A stretch of 51,891 nucleotides of DNA from Acidobacteriota bacterium (GCA_009861545.1 VXME01000083.1:1-51891), one strand, 5' to 3'; positions 25,540 through 34,889 are shown, counted from the stretch's first letter. Translations and numbers: made by a program. The notes: generated from the sequence alone by a model not told the origin.

Positions 25540-26523
25540 ATGCCGGCCCCCACGAATCTTCGCGTCCGTTCGCTGCTGGCGGTCCTCGCGCATCCGGACG
25601 ACGAGTCGATCGCGTGCGGCGGCCTGCTGGCGTGGTGCGCCCATCTGGGAGTCGACGTGTCGCTGCTGTGCATGACACGCGGCGAGCACGGTCGCGGCTC
25701 GACGGCGGGCAGCGAGAAAGGAACCCTGCGATCCAGCCTGTGCGTGACGCGCGACGAGCACGGTGAGAGCCCGGGAGAGGTCGCACGGAAACGGCGGCGG
25801 GAGTTGGAGGCGGCCGCGCGAGCGCTCGGCATCGGCGCCGTGACGCTGCTCGACCACGAGGACGGCATGCTGCCCTGGCTTGCCGCCGGTCCGCTGCGGT
25901 CCGAGATCGAAGGGGCGATTCGCGTGCGCCGGCCGGAGGTCGTCGTCACCTTCGATGCCGACGGTCTCTACTGGCACCCGGACCACATCGCGGTGCACGA
26001 GCTGACGACGGCCGCCGTCATGGCGCTGCGCGACGACGCACCGGCTCTTTACTACGTCACGATGCCTTCCGGATCGATGCGCGCCGTCGCGGATCATGCC
26101 GCGGAGACGTTGCGGGGCGGCGCGGCCAACGAGCCGCCATCCGGTGGCGCTTCGGATCCAGGACGCCGGAGAGACTCCACGAAACGCCGCCCGCCGTCGT
26201 CGATTCTCGGGGTTGCGGATCCGGATGCGTTCGGTTCGGGTGCGCCGGCGCCGACACTGGTCGTCGACGCGGGCGTCTTCGCGACACGGAAGCTTGCCGC
26301 GCTAGCCTGCCACGCGTCGCAGTTCCGGGACAGCGCACTGGCCTACGTCACCGAGCAGGATGCCCCTCGCCTGCTGGGCATCGAACACTACCGGCGGGCG
26401 GCGGCCGGCGCCGCGGGCCGCACGTTTCTCGAGGACCTCGGCTCACCACCCGAGCCATTCGCCGGGCCCCGCCATGCCGGCGACCGCCCCCCGGGCGGAG
26501 GCCGAACGGCGCCGCCATGCTGA
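25540..26523 (+). CDS. PIG-L/LmbE-family deacetylase
   Basis: 327 aa. The zinc-binding AHPDDES motif (about residues 17-23) and YWHPDHIAVHEL histidines define the PIG-L/LmbE family, which removes N-acetyl groups from GlcNAc-containing small molecules (mycothiol, bacillithiol, lincosamide or GlcNAc-PI pathways). The start is uncertain: ATG 25540 has no good Shine-Dalgarno and GTG alternatives lie upstream. A low-complexity insert around residues 190-225 interrupts the usual layout. The stop overlaps the start of the methyltransferase gene at 26517, so the two are probably translated together. Confidence 0.8.
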   Translation: MPAPTNLRVRSLLAVLAHPDDESIACGGLLAWCAHLGVDVSLLCMTRGEHGRGSTAGSEKGTLRSSLCVTRDEHGESPGEVARKRRRELEAAARALGIGAVTLLDHEDGMLPWLAAGPLRSEIEGAIRVRRPEVVVTFDADGLYWHPDHIAVHELTTAAVMALRDDAPALYYVTMPSGSMRAVADHAAETLRGGAANEPPSGGASDPGRRRDSTKRRPPSSILGVADPDAFGSGAPAPTLVVDAGVFATRKLAALACHASQFRDSALAYVTEQDAPRLLGIEHYRRAAAGAAGRTFLEDLGSPPEPFAGPRHAGDRPPGGGRTAPPC

Positions 26524-27845
26524 TCGAGACTCTCGACCTCCTCCGCTGCCCGTTCTGCGGCACCCGCCTGTCGGTAATCGAGAACGCCGCGCTCGACCGC
26601 GGGCGGGACCGCATCGAATCCGGCGTTCTGGGCTGCGAGTGCTGCGCCTTCCCGGTGGTCGCAGGGATTCCGGTCCTGATCGCCGACGACGCGACACGGG
26701 ATGCGATGCACGCGCTGGAGGCGGGACGGCGCGACGACGCCCTCCACATGCTGCGCGGCCTGGAGGGCGCGCGGCTCGACGCGTTTCGCGAGATGACCTC
26801 GGTTGCCGGCCGGGCGACGTATCGCGATCTCCTCGGCGTGCTCTGCCTGGACGCCGAGGCGGACTATATGCTTCATCGGTTCTCGGACCCGACCGCCCTG
26901 CTCATCGAGGCGTTGCTCGACGCGCTGGGACACCGCGGGCATCCGGCCGGCGGCGGCGACCGAACTTGCCGCGTCGGCCCGCAGGCACACGCCGGCGCCG
27001 GAGCATCCGACCGACGGGGGCGCGGCGCGGCTCCACCCCGCCGCGCACTCGACCTGTGCGGCGGCTCAGGCCATCTCACCCGCATGCTGCTGCGTCAGCC
27101 CGCGTGCGCGGGCGCGGTCCTCGCCGACGTCCACTTCTGGAAGCTCTGGCTCGCCGCCCGCATCCTGGCCCCGCGCTGCGAGCCCATCTGCTGCGACGCC
27201 AACAGCCCGCTGCCGTTCGCGGACGACCGGTTCGCGATGGTACTTCTGAGCGACGCGTTTCCCTACATCTGGCACAAGCGGCTGCTCGCCGGCGAGATGC
27301 AGCGGGTCGCGACCGGCGACGGCGTGATTGCCATGCCGCACCTGCACAGCGCCCACGGCGAGAACTACTCCGCCGGCGACACCCTCTCGCCCGCCGCCTA
27401 CTCGAACCTCTTCGCAGCGCTGAAGCCCAGGCTCTTCGACGACCGACATCTCCTGGACCGCGTCCTCGACGACCGGGTCCTCGATCTCGCGAACCACACG
27501 CTACCGGCCGCATGCGGCGACACGCCGTCGATAACCCTCGTGGCCAGCCGCGATCGCGGGCTGTACCGGCACTACCCGGTGGCCGACCCGCTCGACGTGA
27601 CCGGCGTGCTGGCGGTCAACCCGCTCTACCGCGTCGACTACGCGGAGGGCGTCTCGCGGCTCACGCTCACCTTTCCGACCGCGGAGTACGAGGACGAGTT
27701 CGCGCTCGTCAAGCGGTACCTGCCGGCGAGCGTCACCGTCGACGCCGACCTGCGGGGCAAGATCGCCCCCGCCGACATCGGAGACCGGCACGCCGAGCTT
27801 CGTCGACGACGAGTGCTGCTCGACCTACCAAGCCGTTACTGTTGA
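26517..27845 (+). CDS. Class I methyltransferase with N-terminal zinc-ribbon (Trm112-like)
   Basis: 442 aa. The N-terminus has a four-cysteine zinc-ribbon (LLRCPFCGTRL, GCECCAFPVVAGIPVLI) like Trm112 or RlmA-type methyltransferases. The SAM-binding motif I is LDLCGGSGHLTR near residue 180, followed by motif II/III-like CCDANSPLPFADDRF and SDAFPYIWH. Before motif I there is an arginine/glycine/proline-rich spacer (about 145-175) that looks like a GC-driven linker. It is translationally coupled to the PIG-L deacetylase, suggesting the pair modifies the same small molecule. Substrate unknown. Confidence 0.72.
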   Translation: MLIETLDLLRCPFCGTRLSVIENAALDRGRDRIESGVLGCECCAFPVVAGIPVLIADDATRDAMHALEAGRRDDALHMLRGLEGARLDAFREMTSVAGRATYRDLLGVLCLDAEADYMLHRFSDPTALLIEALLDALGHRGHPAGGGDRTCRVGPQAHAGAGASDRRGRGAAPPRRALDLCGGSGHLTRMLLRQPACAGAVLADVHFWKLWLAARILAPRCEPICCDANSPLPFADDRFAMVLLSDAFPYIWHKRLLAGEMQRVATGDGVIAMPHLHSAHGENYSAGDTLSPAAYSNLFAALKPRLFDDRHLLDRVLDDRVLDLANHTLPAACGDTPSITLVASRDRGLYRHYPVADPLDVTGVLAVNPLYRVDYAEGVSRLTLTFPTAEYEDEFALVKRYLPASVTVDADLRGKIAPADIGDRHAELRRRRVLLDLPSRYC

Positions 27846-27929
27846 CCGGTCCTCCCGAAACAGCATTGAGTACCAGACCACCGAGTTTCCACGTCGCGGC
27901 CCTGTACTCGATACCTGCACGCGCCGCGC

Positions 27930-28775
27930 TCAGTCCTGAAGAATCCGAAACGGGTGGTTCCCGGCTTCCCATGCCCGCATATCCGTCCACAACGTCGTCG
28001 CCTGCAAGTCGGCTGGCGTAAAGCCGGAGCGGAGAATGCTCGAAATGTGCTCCTGGCCGACACCCGCTCCGACGTTGCCGAGAACACGGCCCAGTCCTAT
28101 TCTCAGAATACGCGCCATGTCGTGGCCGCGAACGACACGCCATGGATCAGCAACCGGCAACTGTCCGATGCACCGTTCCACAACTTCTTCATCGCACGTT
28201 GAACCATCCTTCACCACTGCGTGAAGCAATCCCTGCTCGTCCACCGCGCACGTCTCGACATCGACGAAACGCGGTACGCGAATTGCGGAACTGTCGATAT
28301 CGAGCCCGTCGCGCAGGGCTGCGAACCTCAGTCGTCCGAAGACCAGTGCCCGTTCCAGCAACGCGCCGCGCACATCCGTTCCCGCATCTCTTTCGAACCG
28401 GCCGATCTTCGATTCGTCACCGTATTCCGCAAGCACCTTTTCGAAAGCGGACGAGCGACAAAGAAGACACTCCAGATCGTGACCGTCCGTTCCCACCACG
28501 TTCGGCGTACCGAAGTCGACATCCATCAGGCTGTCACAGTCATCGTCCACAATCCCCAATACTCCGTCGATCCTCTCACCATCGAGCCTTCGAATACCAC
28601 CGATGACATTGTGCTTGCCTTCACCATCCACGAGCTCACACTCTTCGCACCTCCTCGGTCGCCAGAATCGCATATCCGTCACGCCCTCGACAACCAGAAA
28701 TGCGCCGGCGTGTTCCGTGCGCATCATCTTGATCTCCGAGGCGATCGTGCCCGGATCTTTGTGGCCGGTCGGCAT
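27930..28775 (-). CDS. ariB: DUF4435/TOPRIM-like defence effector (AriB-like)
   Basis: 281 aa. The N-terminus reads FLVVEGVTDMRFW with Glu30, then GIVDDDCDSL with Asp77/Asp79: the E and DxD motifs of a TOPRIM/OLD-like nuclease in DUF4435 proteins. The gene starts directly after the stop of an AAA ATPase gene (TGAATG). That order and domain pairing match PARIS, in which the AriA ATPase cage releases the AriB nuclease when a phage anti-restriction protein is sensed, and AriB then acts on tRNA. Length is close to known AriB. Which trigger or target applies here cannot be read from sequence. Confidence 0.72.
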   Translation of the reverse strand: MPTGHKDPGTIASEIKMMRTEHAGAFLVVEGVTDMRFWRPRRCEECELVDGEGKHNVIGGIRRLDGERIDGVLGIVDDDCDSLMDVDFGTPNVVGTDGHDLECLLCRSSAFEKVLAEYGDESKIGRFERDAGTDVRGALLERALVFGRLRFAALRDGLDIDSSAIRVPRFVDVETCAVDEQGLLHAVVKDGSTCDEEVVERCIGQLPVADPWRVVRGHDMARILRIGLGRVLGNVGAGVGQEHISSILRSGFTPADLQATTLWTDMRAWEAGNHPFRILQD

Positions 28776-30089
28776 TCAGGCAGGATCCCCCAGAGCAACC
28801 ATCAAGTCGTCTCTGTCGCCGACGACGTACGGCGAATGCGTCGCGACCAGCACGTCGAAATTCGACAGTTCGACGATCTTCAGCAAGTCGGGAAGAAAGC
28901 GCTTCTGCCAGGCCACGTGGAGGGAAAGCTCGGGCTCGTCGACGAGCACTATCGTGTTGGACCGAACCCTGAACAGCAGGTCGTAGTGGAGGACCAGCTC
29001 CTGTTGCTCTCCCGACGAGAGCGCCCGTAGCGCCAGGTCTTGGCCCATACCGCTCCTGGCGACGAATCCGTGCTCTCTATCCAGCGCGATCCTCTTGTGT
29101 CGATATTTCTGATTCACGTTATCCAGAAGAACGTGAACGCGTCTTGCGAGATCTTCCAGCACCTGCAGTTTCCGCTCGGTGTCCTGAATGTACAGGGTCA
29201 TGACCCGGATCCGCGCGGTATCCATGTCGCCGAGCTTGTCGACCGGGAATGGATGTGTGGGGGTCTCGTCCAGGACTCCGATTCTCTTCAACTCCTCCGT
29301 CTTGCGATCCAGTTCGGACATCCGTTCCTTGAGTTCGTCGACGGCCAGCTCATCCGTCGCCGAAATCAAGCGCTGCGGGAAGGACTGGTCAAGCGCCTGG
29401 GACTCGCGGCCGTACTGAACCATCTTATCGGCGATCCGTCGCCGGAAATGCTCACTGCATTCGTCCACCGCGAAGATGGGTGGTTCACGCCGTAGCGATC
29501 TCCGGTAGCCGAAGCGCGAAAAGGCGCTCAAGTCCGTCCGCACCAGGCGCTGGGCCTCGATGAAGTGGGCGCGAGCGTGCCCGAGAAATTTGTCGAACCA
29601 GATCGTCTGCTCTCCGTCGGTGTCTCCCTCCGAGTATCGTGAGACAACTTCCGAAGCGTCGAGCACTAGGTCATCGCGCATGTCGATCCAGGCGTCGGCG
29701 GTCCCAGGGTGCGGACGCAGATAGTCGATCTTCGCCGCTATCCTGCCTGCCGGGGACAATTCGTCGAGGCTTGCCGAGTGCGGCCGTCCTTGTGTGAACA
29801 ACCGCAGTTTGTAGCCGCCGCCGGGCTCTTCGCCCGTAGCCGTCACTTCCACGGTACTGCCATCACGAAACTCCAGGAAGAAGCGGGAGAACGGAATGCC
29901 ACGAATATAGCCGAGGCGCCGCCTGAGCAGCGCGTCGACCATCCCCAGAACGACTGTCTTGCCAACGCCGTTGGGGCCATGCAGAAGCGTGACTCGATCC
30001 TCGAGCTTGAGGTGAATGTCGTGGTTGTAGGTCCCGAAGAGGCCGTCCACCGCGATGCGCTGCAGCCTCAGCAACTCCGATTCGGCCAT
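28776..30089 (-). CDS. ariA: ABC-type AAA ATPase (AriA-like)
   Basis: 437 aa. Walker A GPNGVGKT at residues 38-45, a long helical middle region (about 230-320, charged, coiled-coil-like: ELKERMSELDRKTEELKRI), an ABC signature-like LSSGEQQELVLHYD near 355-368, Walker B IVLVDEPELSLH near 381-392 and a THSPYVVGDRDD switch near 413. This is the AAA_15/AAA_21 class used by several phage-defence sensors. It is followed without gap by a DUF4435 gene, as in PARIS (ariA-ariB). It lies 71 bases from the unrelated membrane-enzyme gene at 30161. Other AAA-DUF4435 pairs exist, so PARIS proper is likely but not certain. Confidence 0.72.
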   Translation of the reverse strand: MAESELLRLQRIAVDGLFGTYNHDIHLKLEDRVTLLHGPNGVGKTVVLGMVDALLRRRLGYIRGIPFSRFFLEFRDGSTVEVTATGEEPGGGYKLRLFTQGRPHSASLDELSPAGRIAAKIDYLRPHPGTADAWIDMRDDLVLDASEVVSRYSEGDTDGEQTIWFDKFLGHARAHFIEAQRLVRTDLSAFSRFGYRRSLRREPPIFAVDECSEHFRRRIADKMVQYGRESQALDQSFPQRLISATDELAVDELKERMSELDRKTEELKRIGVLDETPTHPFPVDKLGDMDTARIRVMTLYIQDTERKLQVLEDLARRVHVLLDNVNQKYRHKRIALDREHGFVARSGMGQDLALRALSSGEQQELVLHYDLLFRVRSNTIVLVDEPELSLHVAWQKRFLPDLLKIVELSNFDVLVATHSPYVVGDRDDLMVALGDPA

Positions 30090-30160
30090 TGAATCAGTCC
30101 CAGCCTCCGAATTTGGACATCGCTTTCAGTCTAGCATCGCATGCGTCGCGCGCGAACTGC

Positions 30161-31855
30161 TCAGGGGACCATCCTCTCGCCGGAATCCTCCGCGTCCCCG
30201 AACGCGTCGAGGAGCAACGGCAGCAGCGCGTCCATGCGGGCCAGCGTCGCCCCGCCCGGCGGCAGGCCGTCCGCGAACCCGCTACCCCGCAAGCGATCCA
30301 GCAGCGCCGGACGGCTGGCGACAACGTGCACCGGCACGTCCCAGGAGGCGCCTTCGCCGCTCACCAGGGCCGGCGGCTGGTGGTCGCCGACCAGGATCAT
30401 CACGAGGTCGCGGTCTCCGCGCAGCCGCAGGTACCCCCCTACCGTCGCGTACGCGTAGCGGAGCGCCTGCACGTAGCTCGGACCCAGGTTCATCCAGTCC
30501 GGCTGCTCGGACCAGGCTGCCCACAGCTCGTCGTCGTCATAGGGCCGCGCCGAGACCACCCGCTCCCAGTCGGGTTGGTACGGCGGTGCCGGAGTGAAGG
30601 GCGCATGGGTGGTGATGGTCGTGAAGAAGACGAATCGCGGCTCTCGGTCGCGCGGCTCGATCTCCAGGCGATCGACGCGGGCCAGCGCGTACTGGTCGTT
30701 GATGCTCCACCAGCCGAACGGCGGCCCGCGGTAGTCGAGCCGGTCGTGGTCGTAGATCTCGTCGAACCCGTAGAAGGCGCCCTCGGGCCAGGGGACGAGC
30801 AGACCCGGCGCTATCGCCAGCGCGCGATAGCCCCCGCGCTGGAACACCGTCACCAGCGTGTCGCGCTCCTGCGCCATCAGCCGCACGTTGCTCCGGTCGT
30901 CGCGCACCTCGGTGCCGGACAGCAGGCTGATGTGGGCGAGCCACGACTCGCCGCCGAAGGTCGTCGACTCAACCCGCGCCGAGACGACCTCCCGTGCCGT
31001 GTCCCGAATGTCTGCCGTCAACTGCGCCCGACTCGCGGCGAGCGCCTCCACGAACGCCGGGCGCTCCCAACTGACGACGCCGTACGACTCCATGAAGACG
31101 AGCAGCACGTCGGCCCCCGCCACGCGCGAGAGGTCCGAGCGCAGCACCGGCGGGGGTCCGAGCGCCGCGACCCCGGCGCCGCTCATCTCGTAGGCCAGCT
31201 CGTACGCCTCGCGGGCGTAGGCGGAGGCGACCGGATCGGCGAACCGCAGGCGCTCCACCGGCCGCCAGCCGGCCTGCTCCGCGGCGAAGAGCGCCGCCAG
31301 AAGCCCCGCGGCGGCGCCGAGCAGCCGCCTCCCCGCCGGAGCCTCCACCGCACGGGCGATACGGCCGACGCACCAGCGTGCGGCGGCATAGACGGCGACG
31401 GGCGCGGCGACCGCCGTCCCCAGGAACAGCGCCATCTGCCACGGCTCGGCCACCGTCGCGAACATCGCGCCCACGCTGGGCACGTGGCGCAGGTCCCAGT
31501 AGGGATTGACGTCCCGCCCATAGAGCGCGCGCGTCGTGACGTCCACGTAGCGTCCGGCGAGCAGCAGCACCCAGACGACGGCCGCCCCCCGCAGGAACCG
31601 CGCGGAGACGCGGCCGGTCCACCACCGGAGGCACACGAGGCCCAGAATCGCCGCCGCCAGATCCGGCGACACCTCGGCGGTCGGGCGGACGGCCAGCGTC
31701 GGCCAGACGTTGCGGAAGGTCAGCGACAGGTTGAGGAGCAGAATCGCGCCGGCGACCGCAACCCACGCGCCGAGATGCCGGAGGGCGTCTCGCGGCGCGA
31801 CGCGCGGCCGCCGCAATCCCGGGGCACGCGCAGGACGCGAGGCGTCTGCGGACAC
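30161..31855 (-). CDS. Membrane-anchored alkaline-phosphatase-superfamily enzyme (LTA-synthase-like)
   Basis: 564 aa, GTG start. Five or so transmembrane helices in the first 215 residues (VAVAGAILLLNLSLTF, AAILGLVCLRWW, GAAVVWVLLLAGRYVDV, MALFLGTAVAAPVAVYAAA, LLGAAAGLLAALFAAEQAG) are followed by a periplasmic sulfatase/phosphatase-fold domain: LVFMESYGVV (metal Glu), ESTTFGGESWLAHISLLSG with the probable catalytic Thr, FFTTITTHAPFTP and LVGDHQPP with the metal Asp-His. This is the layout of lipoteichoic acid synthases and phosphoethanolamine/phosphoglycerol transferases. Probably transfers a phosphoalcohol head group to a lipid or glycan. In operon with the DoxX gene (9-base gap). Confidence 0.78.
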   Translation of the reverse strand: MSADASRPARAPGLRRPRVAPRDALRHLGAWVAVAGAILLLNLSLTFRNVWPTLAVRPTAEVSPDLAAAILGLVCLRWWTGRVSARFLRGAAVVWVLLLAGRYVDVTTRALYGRDVNPYWDLRHVPSVGAMFATVAEPWQMALFLGTAVAAPVAVYAAARWCVGRIARAVEAPAGRRLLGAAAGLLAALFAAEQAGWRPVERLRFADPVASAYAREAYELAYEMSGAGVAALGPPPVLRSDLSRVAGADVLLVFMESYGVVSWERPAFVEALAASRAQLTADIRDTAREVVSARVESTTFGGESWLAHISLLSGTEVRDDRSNVRLMAQERDTLVTVFQRGGYRALAIAPGLLVPWPEGAFYGFDEIYDHDRLDYRGPPFGWWSINDQYALARVDRLEIEPRDREPRFVFFTTITTHAPFTPAPPYQPDWERVVSARPYDDDELWAAWSEQPDWMNLGPSYVQALRYAYATVGGYLRLRGDRDLVMILVGDHQPPALVSGEGASWDVPVHVVASRPALLDRLRGSGFADGLPPGGATLARMDALLPLLLDAFGDAEDSGERMVP

Positions 31856-31864
31856 GAACGCCGC

Positions 31865-32314
31865 CTACCTGAGGCTGAACGGCAGCGCCCGGCCGCCGAT
31901 GGTCAGTGCGAGCAGGCTGCCGAGCACCGGCGGCCCGAAGCCGTTCGTCAGATACCCCAGACCCGTGAACATGATGCCGCTCGCGAAGTGGAAGTTGAGC
32001 ACCATGAGCAACGCCAGGCCGGCCGTGACGCGCACGCTGAAGCCGACAATCAGGGCCGCGCCGGCGGCGAACTCCGCCAGCGGCACGACGCGCGCGAAGA
32101 GCGGGGCGAACGGGATGCAGATCGTTTCGAGGTACCAGAGGCTGTTGCCGGAAGTGAGCTCGCGCCAGCGCTCCAACTCGGCCAGCAGCGGGACGCTGCT
32201 GAGCAGCCAGCCGACCTTCTGCCCCGCCATCAGGATCAGGAACAGCCCCATGAACATCGACAACGCTCGCAGGCCGACGCCCGCACCAGTACCCTGGAAG
32301 GACATGCTGGCCAT
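31865..32314 (-). CDS. DoxX-family membrane protein
   Basis: 149 aa. Four hydrophobic helices: LSMFMGLFLILMAGQKVGWL, VVPLAEFAAGAALIVGFSV, VTAGLALLMVLNFHFASGIMF and PVLGSLLALTIGGRALPF. This matches DoxX/DoxD proteins, small membrane subunits of quinone-linked redox or stress systems. Start choice (32314 or 32305) is uncertain because no Shine-Dalgarno is evident. It is upstream of, and probably co-transcribed with, the LTA-synthase-like gene. Confidence 0.7.
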   Translation of the reverse strand: MASMSFQGTGAGVGLRALSMFMGLFLILMAGQKVGWLLSSVPLLAELERWRELTSGNSLWYLETICIPFAPLFARVVPLAEFAAGAALIVGFSVRVTAGLALLMVLNFHFASGIMFTGLGYLTNGFGPPVLGSLLALTIGGRALPFSLR

Positions 32315-32446
32315 TGTAACCGCGCGCGGTTCCATCCCAGAATGGGAATGCGTGGAGAAGACCGCCGTCCCGCCGCCCCCCGGTCGCATCGCAACCGCTC
32401 TTCGTCCCTCCCGACGCCGCGGTCGCCGCAACCAGGGACCTGTCGC

Positions 32447-33208
32447 GTGAGCGCCCTGCGCCGCGCCGCGGGGCTGGCGCGCTCCCTGCTCGTGTATCAC
32501 GCGATTCCGGGACGGCAGCGAAGACTCCGGCGCCTGTACCGGCAGTTCGTGACGCCCGGCGATCTGGTCTTCGATCTCGGGGCCCACGTCGGCAACCGGA
32601 CGCGGGCGTTCCGCGCGCTCGGATGCCGCGTCGTCGCGCTCGATCCGCAACCCGACTGCGCCCGCCTGCTGCGCGCCGTCTTCCGCCGGGCGCGCGGCGT
32701 CACCGTGGTCGAGTCGGCGGTCGGGGCAACCGACGGCCGGCTGCAACTGACGATCAACGAACGCCATCCCACCCTGAGCACCGCGGCGGACGGATGGCGC
32801 GCGGAACGGGAACGCGACCCCCGCTTCGCGAACATCCGCTGGAACCATACCGTGACGGTTGCGTGCACGACCCTGGACGGACTGATTGCCCGCTTCGGCG
32901 AGCCCGCCTTCGTGAAGGTCGACGTCGAGGGCAGCGAGCCCGACGTGCTGGCGGGTCTCGGACGGCCGCTCGCGAGCCTGTCGTTCGAGTATCTGCCGGG
33001 CGCACTCGACGCCGTGCGCGCCTGCGTGGCGCGGCTCTCCTCCCTGGGCCGCTACCGGTACAACTGGTCGCCGGGCGAGTCGTTCGAGCTCGCCGGGCCC
33101 GACTGGCTGACCGGCGACCGGCTGGCCGCGGTCCTGGCGACGGCCGCCGCCCAGCGTCGCTCGGGCGACGTCTACGCCCGTCTGGACGAGGGGGACGGCG
33201 GGCGATGA
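32447..33208 (+). CDS. FkbM-family methyltransferase
   Basis: 253 aa from the GTG at 32447, preceded by AGGGA. The same open frame extends far upstream, but that part is antisense shadow of the previous genes. SAM motif I is VFDLGAHVGNRTRAF, then VVALDPQPDCARLL, and the FkbM-family block FVKVDVEGSEPDVLAGL. FkbM enzymes mostly O-methylate sugars or secondary metabolites. The stop overlaps the next start by 4 nt (ATGA). First gene of a three-gene run. Confidence 0.82.
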   Translation: MSALRRAAGLARSLLVYHAIPGRQRRLRRLYRQFVTPGDLVFDLGAHVGNRTRAFRALGCRVVALDPQPDCARLLRAVFRRARGVTVVESAVGATDGRLQLTINERHPTLSTAADGWRAERERDPRFANIRWNHTVTVACTTLDGLIARFGEPAFVKVDVEGSEPDVLAGLGRPLASLSFEYLPGALDAVRACVARLSSLGRYRYNWSPGESFELAGPDWLTGDRLAAVLATAAAQRRSGDVYARLDEGDGGR

Positions 33209-34074
33209 CGGCGCGCTTCGACCCCACCCACGTGCAGCGGTACTACGACCGTCACACCGCGACGTTCCTGCGCTACGGGCAGGGCGGCGGCGCCGGCGCC
33301 ATCCACCGCGCGGTGTGGGGACCGGGCGTCGAATCCCGGGAGGCGGCGTTCCACTACGTCGAGGACCGCATCGCCGATCAGCTTCGCGCCGCCTTGCCGG
33401 CCGGGACCGAACCCTCGGTCGTCGACCTCGGCTGCGGCGTCGGGGGCAGTCTCTGCTATCTCGCCGGGCGGCTCCCGATCCGCGGCGCCGGCGTCACGTT
33501 GAGCCCGCTGCAGGCCCGTCTCGCCACCGAGCGCATCCACGCCGCCGGCCTCCACGATCGCATCCGCTGTCTGGAAGGCGACTACGCGGACCCCGGGCTC
33601 GCGCTGCCCGCCGCGGACCTGGCGTACGCCATCGAGTCGTTCGTCCACGGACCCGACCCCGCCGGCTTCTTCGCCCAGTGTGCGCGCGTCGTCCGGCCGG
33701 GCGGCCTGCTGCTCATCTGCGACGACGTCCGGCGCGCGGGCGGCGGCGCCGCGGCACGCCGCAGCATCGAGCGCTTCCGCCGCGGGTGGCGCATCAACAC
33801 CCTGCCGGACCGCGAGACGCTTCGCGCCCTTGCCGCAGAGGCGGGATTCGAGCACCGCTCGACCGACGACCTGACGCCGTTCCTCGAGACGGGGCGACCG
33901 CGCGATCGCGCGATCGCACTGCTCGCGGCGCTGGTCGGCTGGCTCCCGGTCGACGCGCGGCTCGGCCACCTGACGGGCGGCAGCGCGCTCCGGACCTGCC
34001 TGCGCCGCGGCTGGATCGGATACGATCTCGCGCTGTTCCGGCGCGCCGGCGGTCCGGCCACGGCCCATGCCTGA
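33205..34074 (+). CDS. Class I SAM-dependent methyltransferase
   Basis: 289 aa. The N-terminal helix YYDRHTATFLRYGQGG and the SAM motif VVDLGCGVGGSLCYLAGRLPI, followed by GVTLSPLQARLATERI, are typical of methyltransferases acting on small molecules (Methyltransf_11/25 or gamma-tocopherol-methyltransferase-like). FVHGPDPAGFFAQCARVVRPGGLLLICDD is motif IV-VI. It is coupled with the FkbM gene upstream and overlaps the creatininase-family gene downstream by 8 nt, so all three act in one pathway by inference. Confidence 0.82.
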   Translation: MTARFDPTHVQRYYDRHTATFLRYGQGGGAGAIHRAVWGPGVESREAAFHYVEDRIADQLRAALPAGTEPSVVDLGCGVGGSLCYLAGRLPIRGAGVTLSPLQARLATERIHAAGLHDRIRCLEGDYADPGLALPAADLAYAIESFVHGPDPAGFFAQCARVVRPGGLLLICDDVRRAGGGAAARRSIERFRRGWRINTLPDRETLRALAAEAGFEHRSTDDLTPFLETGRPRDRAIALLAALVGWLPVDARLGHLTGGSALRTCLRRGWIGYDLALFRRAGGPATAHA

Positions 34075-34873
34075 CGATCCGATCCCGCACTGGCAGTCGC
34101 TGACCGGCCCCGAGGCGGCGCAGTTCGCCCGCCGCGATCCGGTTCTCGTGCTGCCGCTGGCCGCCATCGAGCAGCACGGCCCCCACCTGCCGCTGTCGAC
34201 CGACGCCGACATCGGACGCGGCCTGCTGGCGCGCGCCATGACGCGGCTGCCCGCCGACTTCCCGGTCCGTGTGCTGCCGCCGCTGCCGATCGGCGCCAGC
34301 ACCGAGCATGCCCATGCGGGACTCGCCGGCACGCTCCACGTCGAGTCCGGCGACCTCGCCGCGGTGATAGTGCGCCTCGGCGCCGCCCTGGCCGGGTACG
34401 GCGTCCGGCGCCTCGTGCTGAGCAACAGTCACGGTGGGAACCGCCATGCCATGGAGACCGCGGGGCTGCAGCTTCGGCGCGAGCATGGCCTGCTGGTCGT
34501 CAAGGCCACCTACTTCTCGTTCGCGCCGGCGCCGGACGTCGACCTCCCGGATTCGGAATGGCGGCACGGGCTGCACGGGGGCGCGGTCGAGACGGCGATG
34601 ATGCTGCACCTGCATCCGGACCGGGTGCGGACCGAACAGGTGGCGCGCTTCGCGTCCCTGGGCCAGGAGCTCGAGGCCGCCGGCTCTGGAATCCTCCCGG
34701 AGGGATCGGCGGCGTTCGCGTGGGTGGCGGGCGATCTGAACCCCCGCGGCGTCACCGGCGACGCCCGTCTCGCCACCGGGGAGATGGGCCGGCGGCTGGT
34801 GGAGCACTACGGCGACACGCTGGCGGCGATCATCCGCGACACCCGGGCGTTTCCGGTCGAACGACTCGCCTGA
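34067..34873 (+). CDS. Creatininase-family amidohydrolase
   Basis: 268 aa. Metal-binding motif AAIEQHGPHLPLSTDADIG (Glu, His, Asp) and LSNSHGGNRHAME identify the creatininase fold, shared by creatininase, FAPy deformylase (ArfB) and MftE. Some members hydrolyse formamides of GTP-derived pyrimidines (ArfB after archaeal GTP cyclohydrolase III). That is notable because a GTP cyclohydrolase II homologue lies 17 bases away, convergently. Start ATG overlaps the methyltransferase gene by 8 nt. Substrate unproven. Confidence 0.82.
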   Translation: MPDDPIPHWQSLTGPEAAQFARRDPVLVLPLAAIEQHGPHLPLSTDADIGRGLLARAMTRLPADFPVRVLPPLPIGASTEHAHAGLAGTLHVESGDLAAVIVRLGAALAGYGVRRLVLSNSHGGNRHAMETAGLQLRREHGLLVVKATYFSFAPAPDVDLPDSEWRHGLHGGAVETAMMLHLHPDRVRTEQVARFASLGQELEAAGSGILPEGSAAFAWVAGDLNPRGVTGDARLATGEMGRRLVEHYGDTLAAIIRDTRAFPVERLA

Positions 34874-34889
34874 ACGGGCGCCGGCCCGC

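Noticed and set aside
30089-32446. Upstream part of the plus-strand 1039-codon frame
   Set aside because: Antisense to the LTA-synthase-like and DoxX genes. Only the end from GTG 32447 carries a recognisable domain (FkbM).
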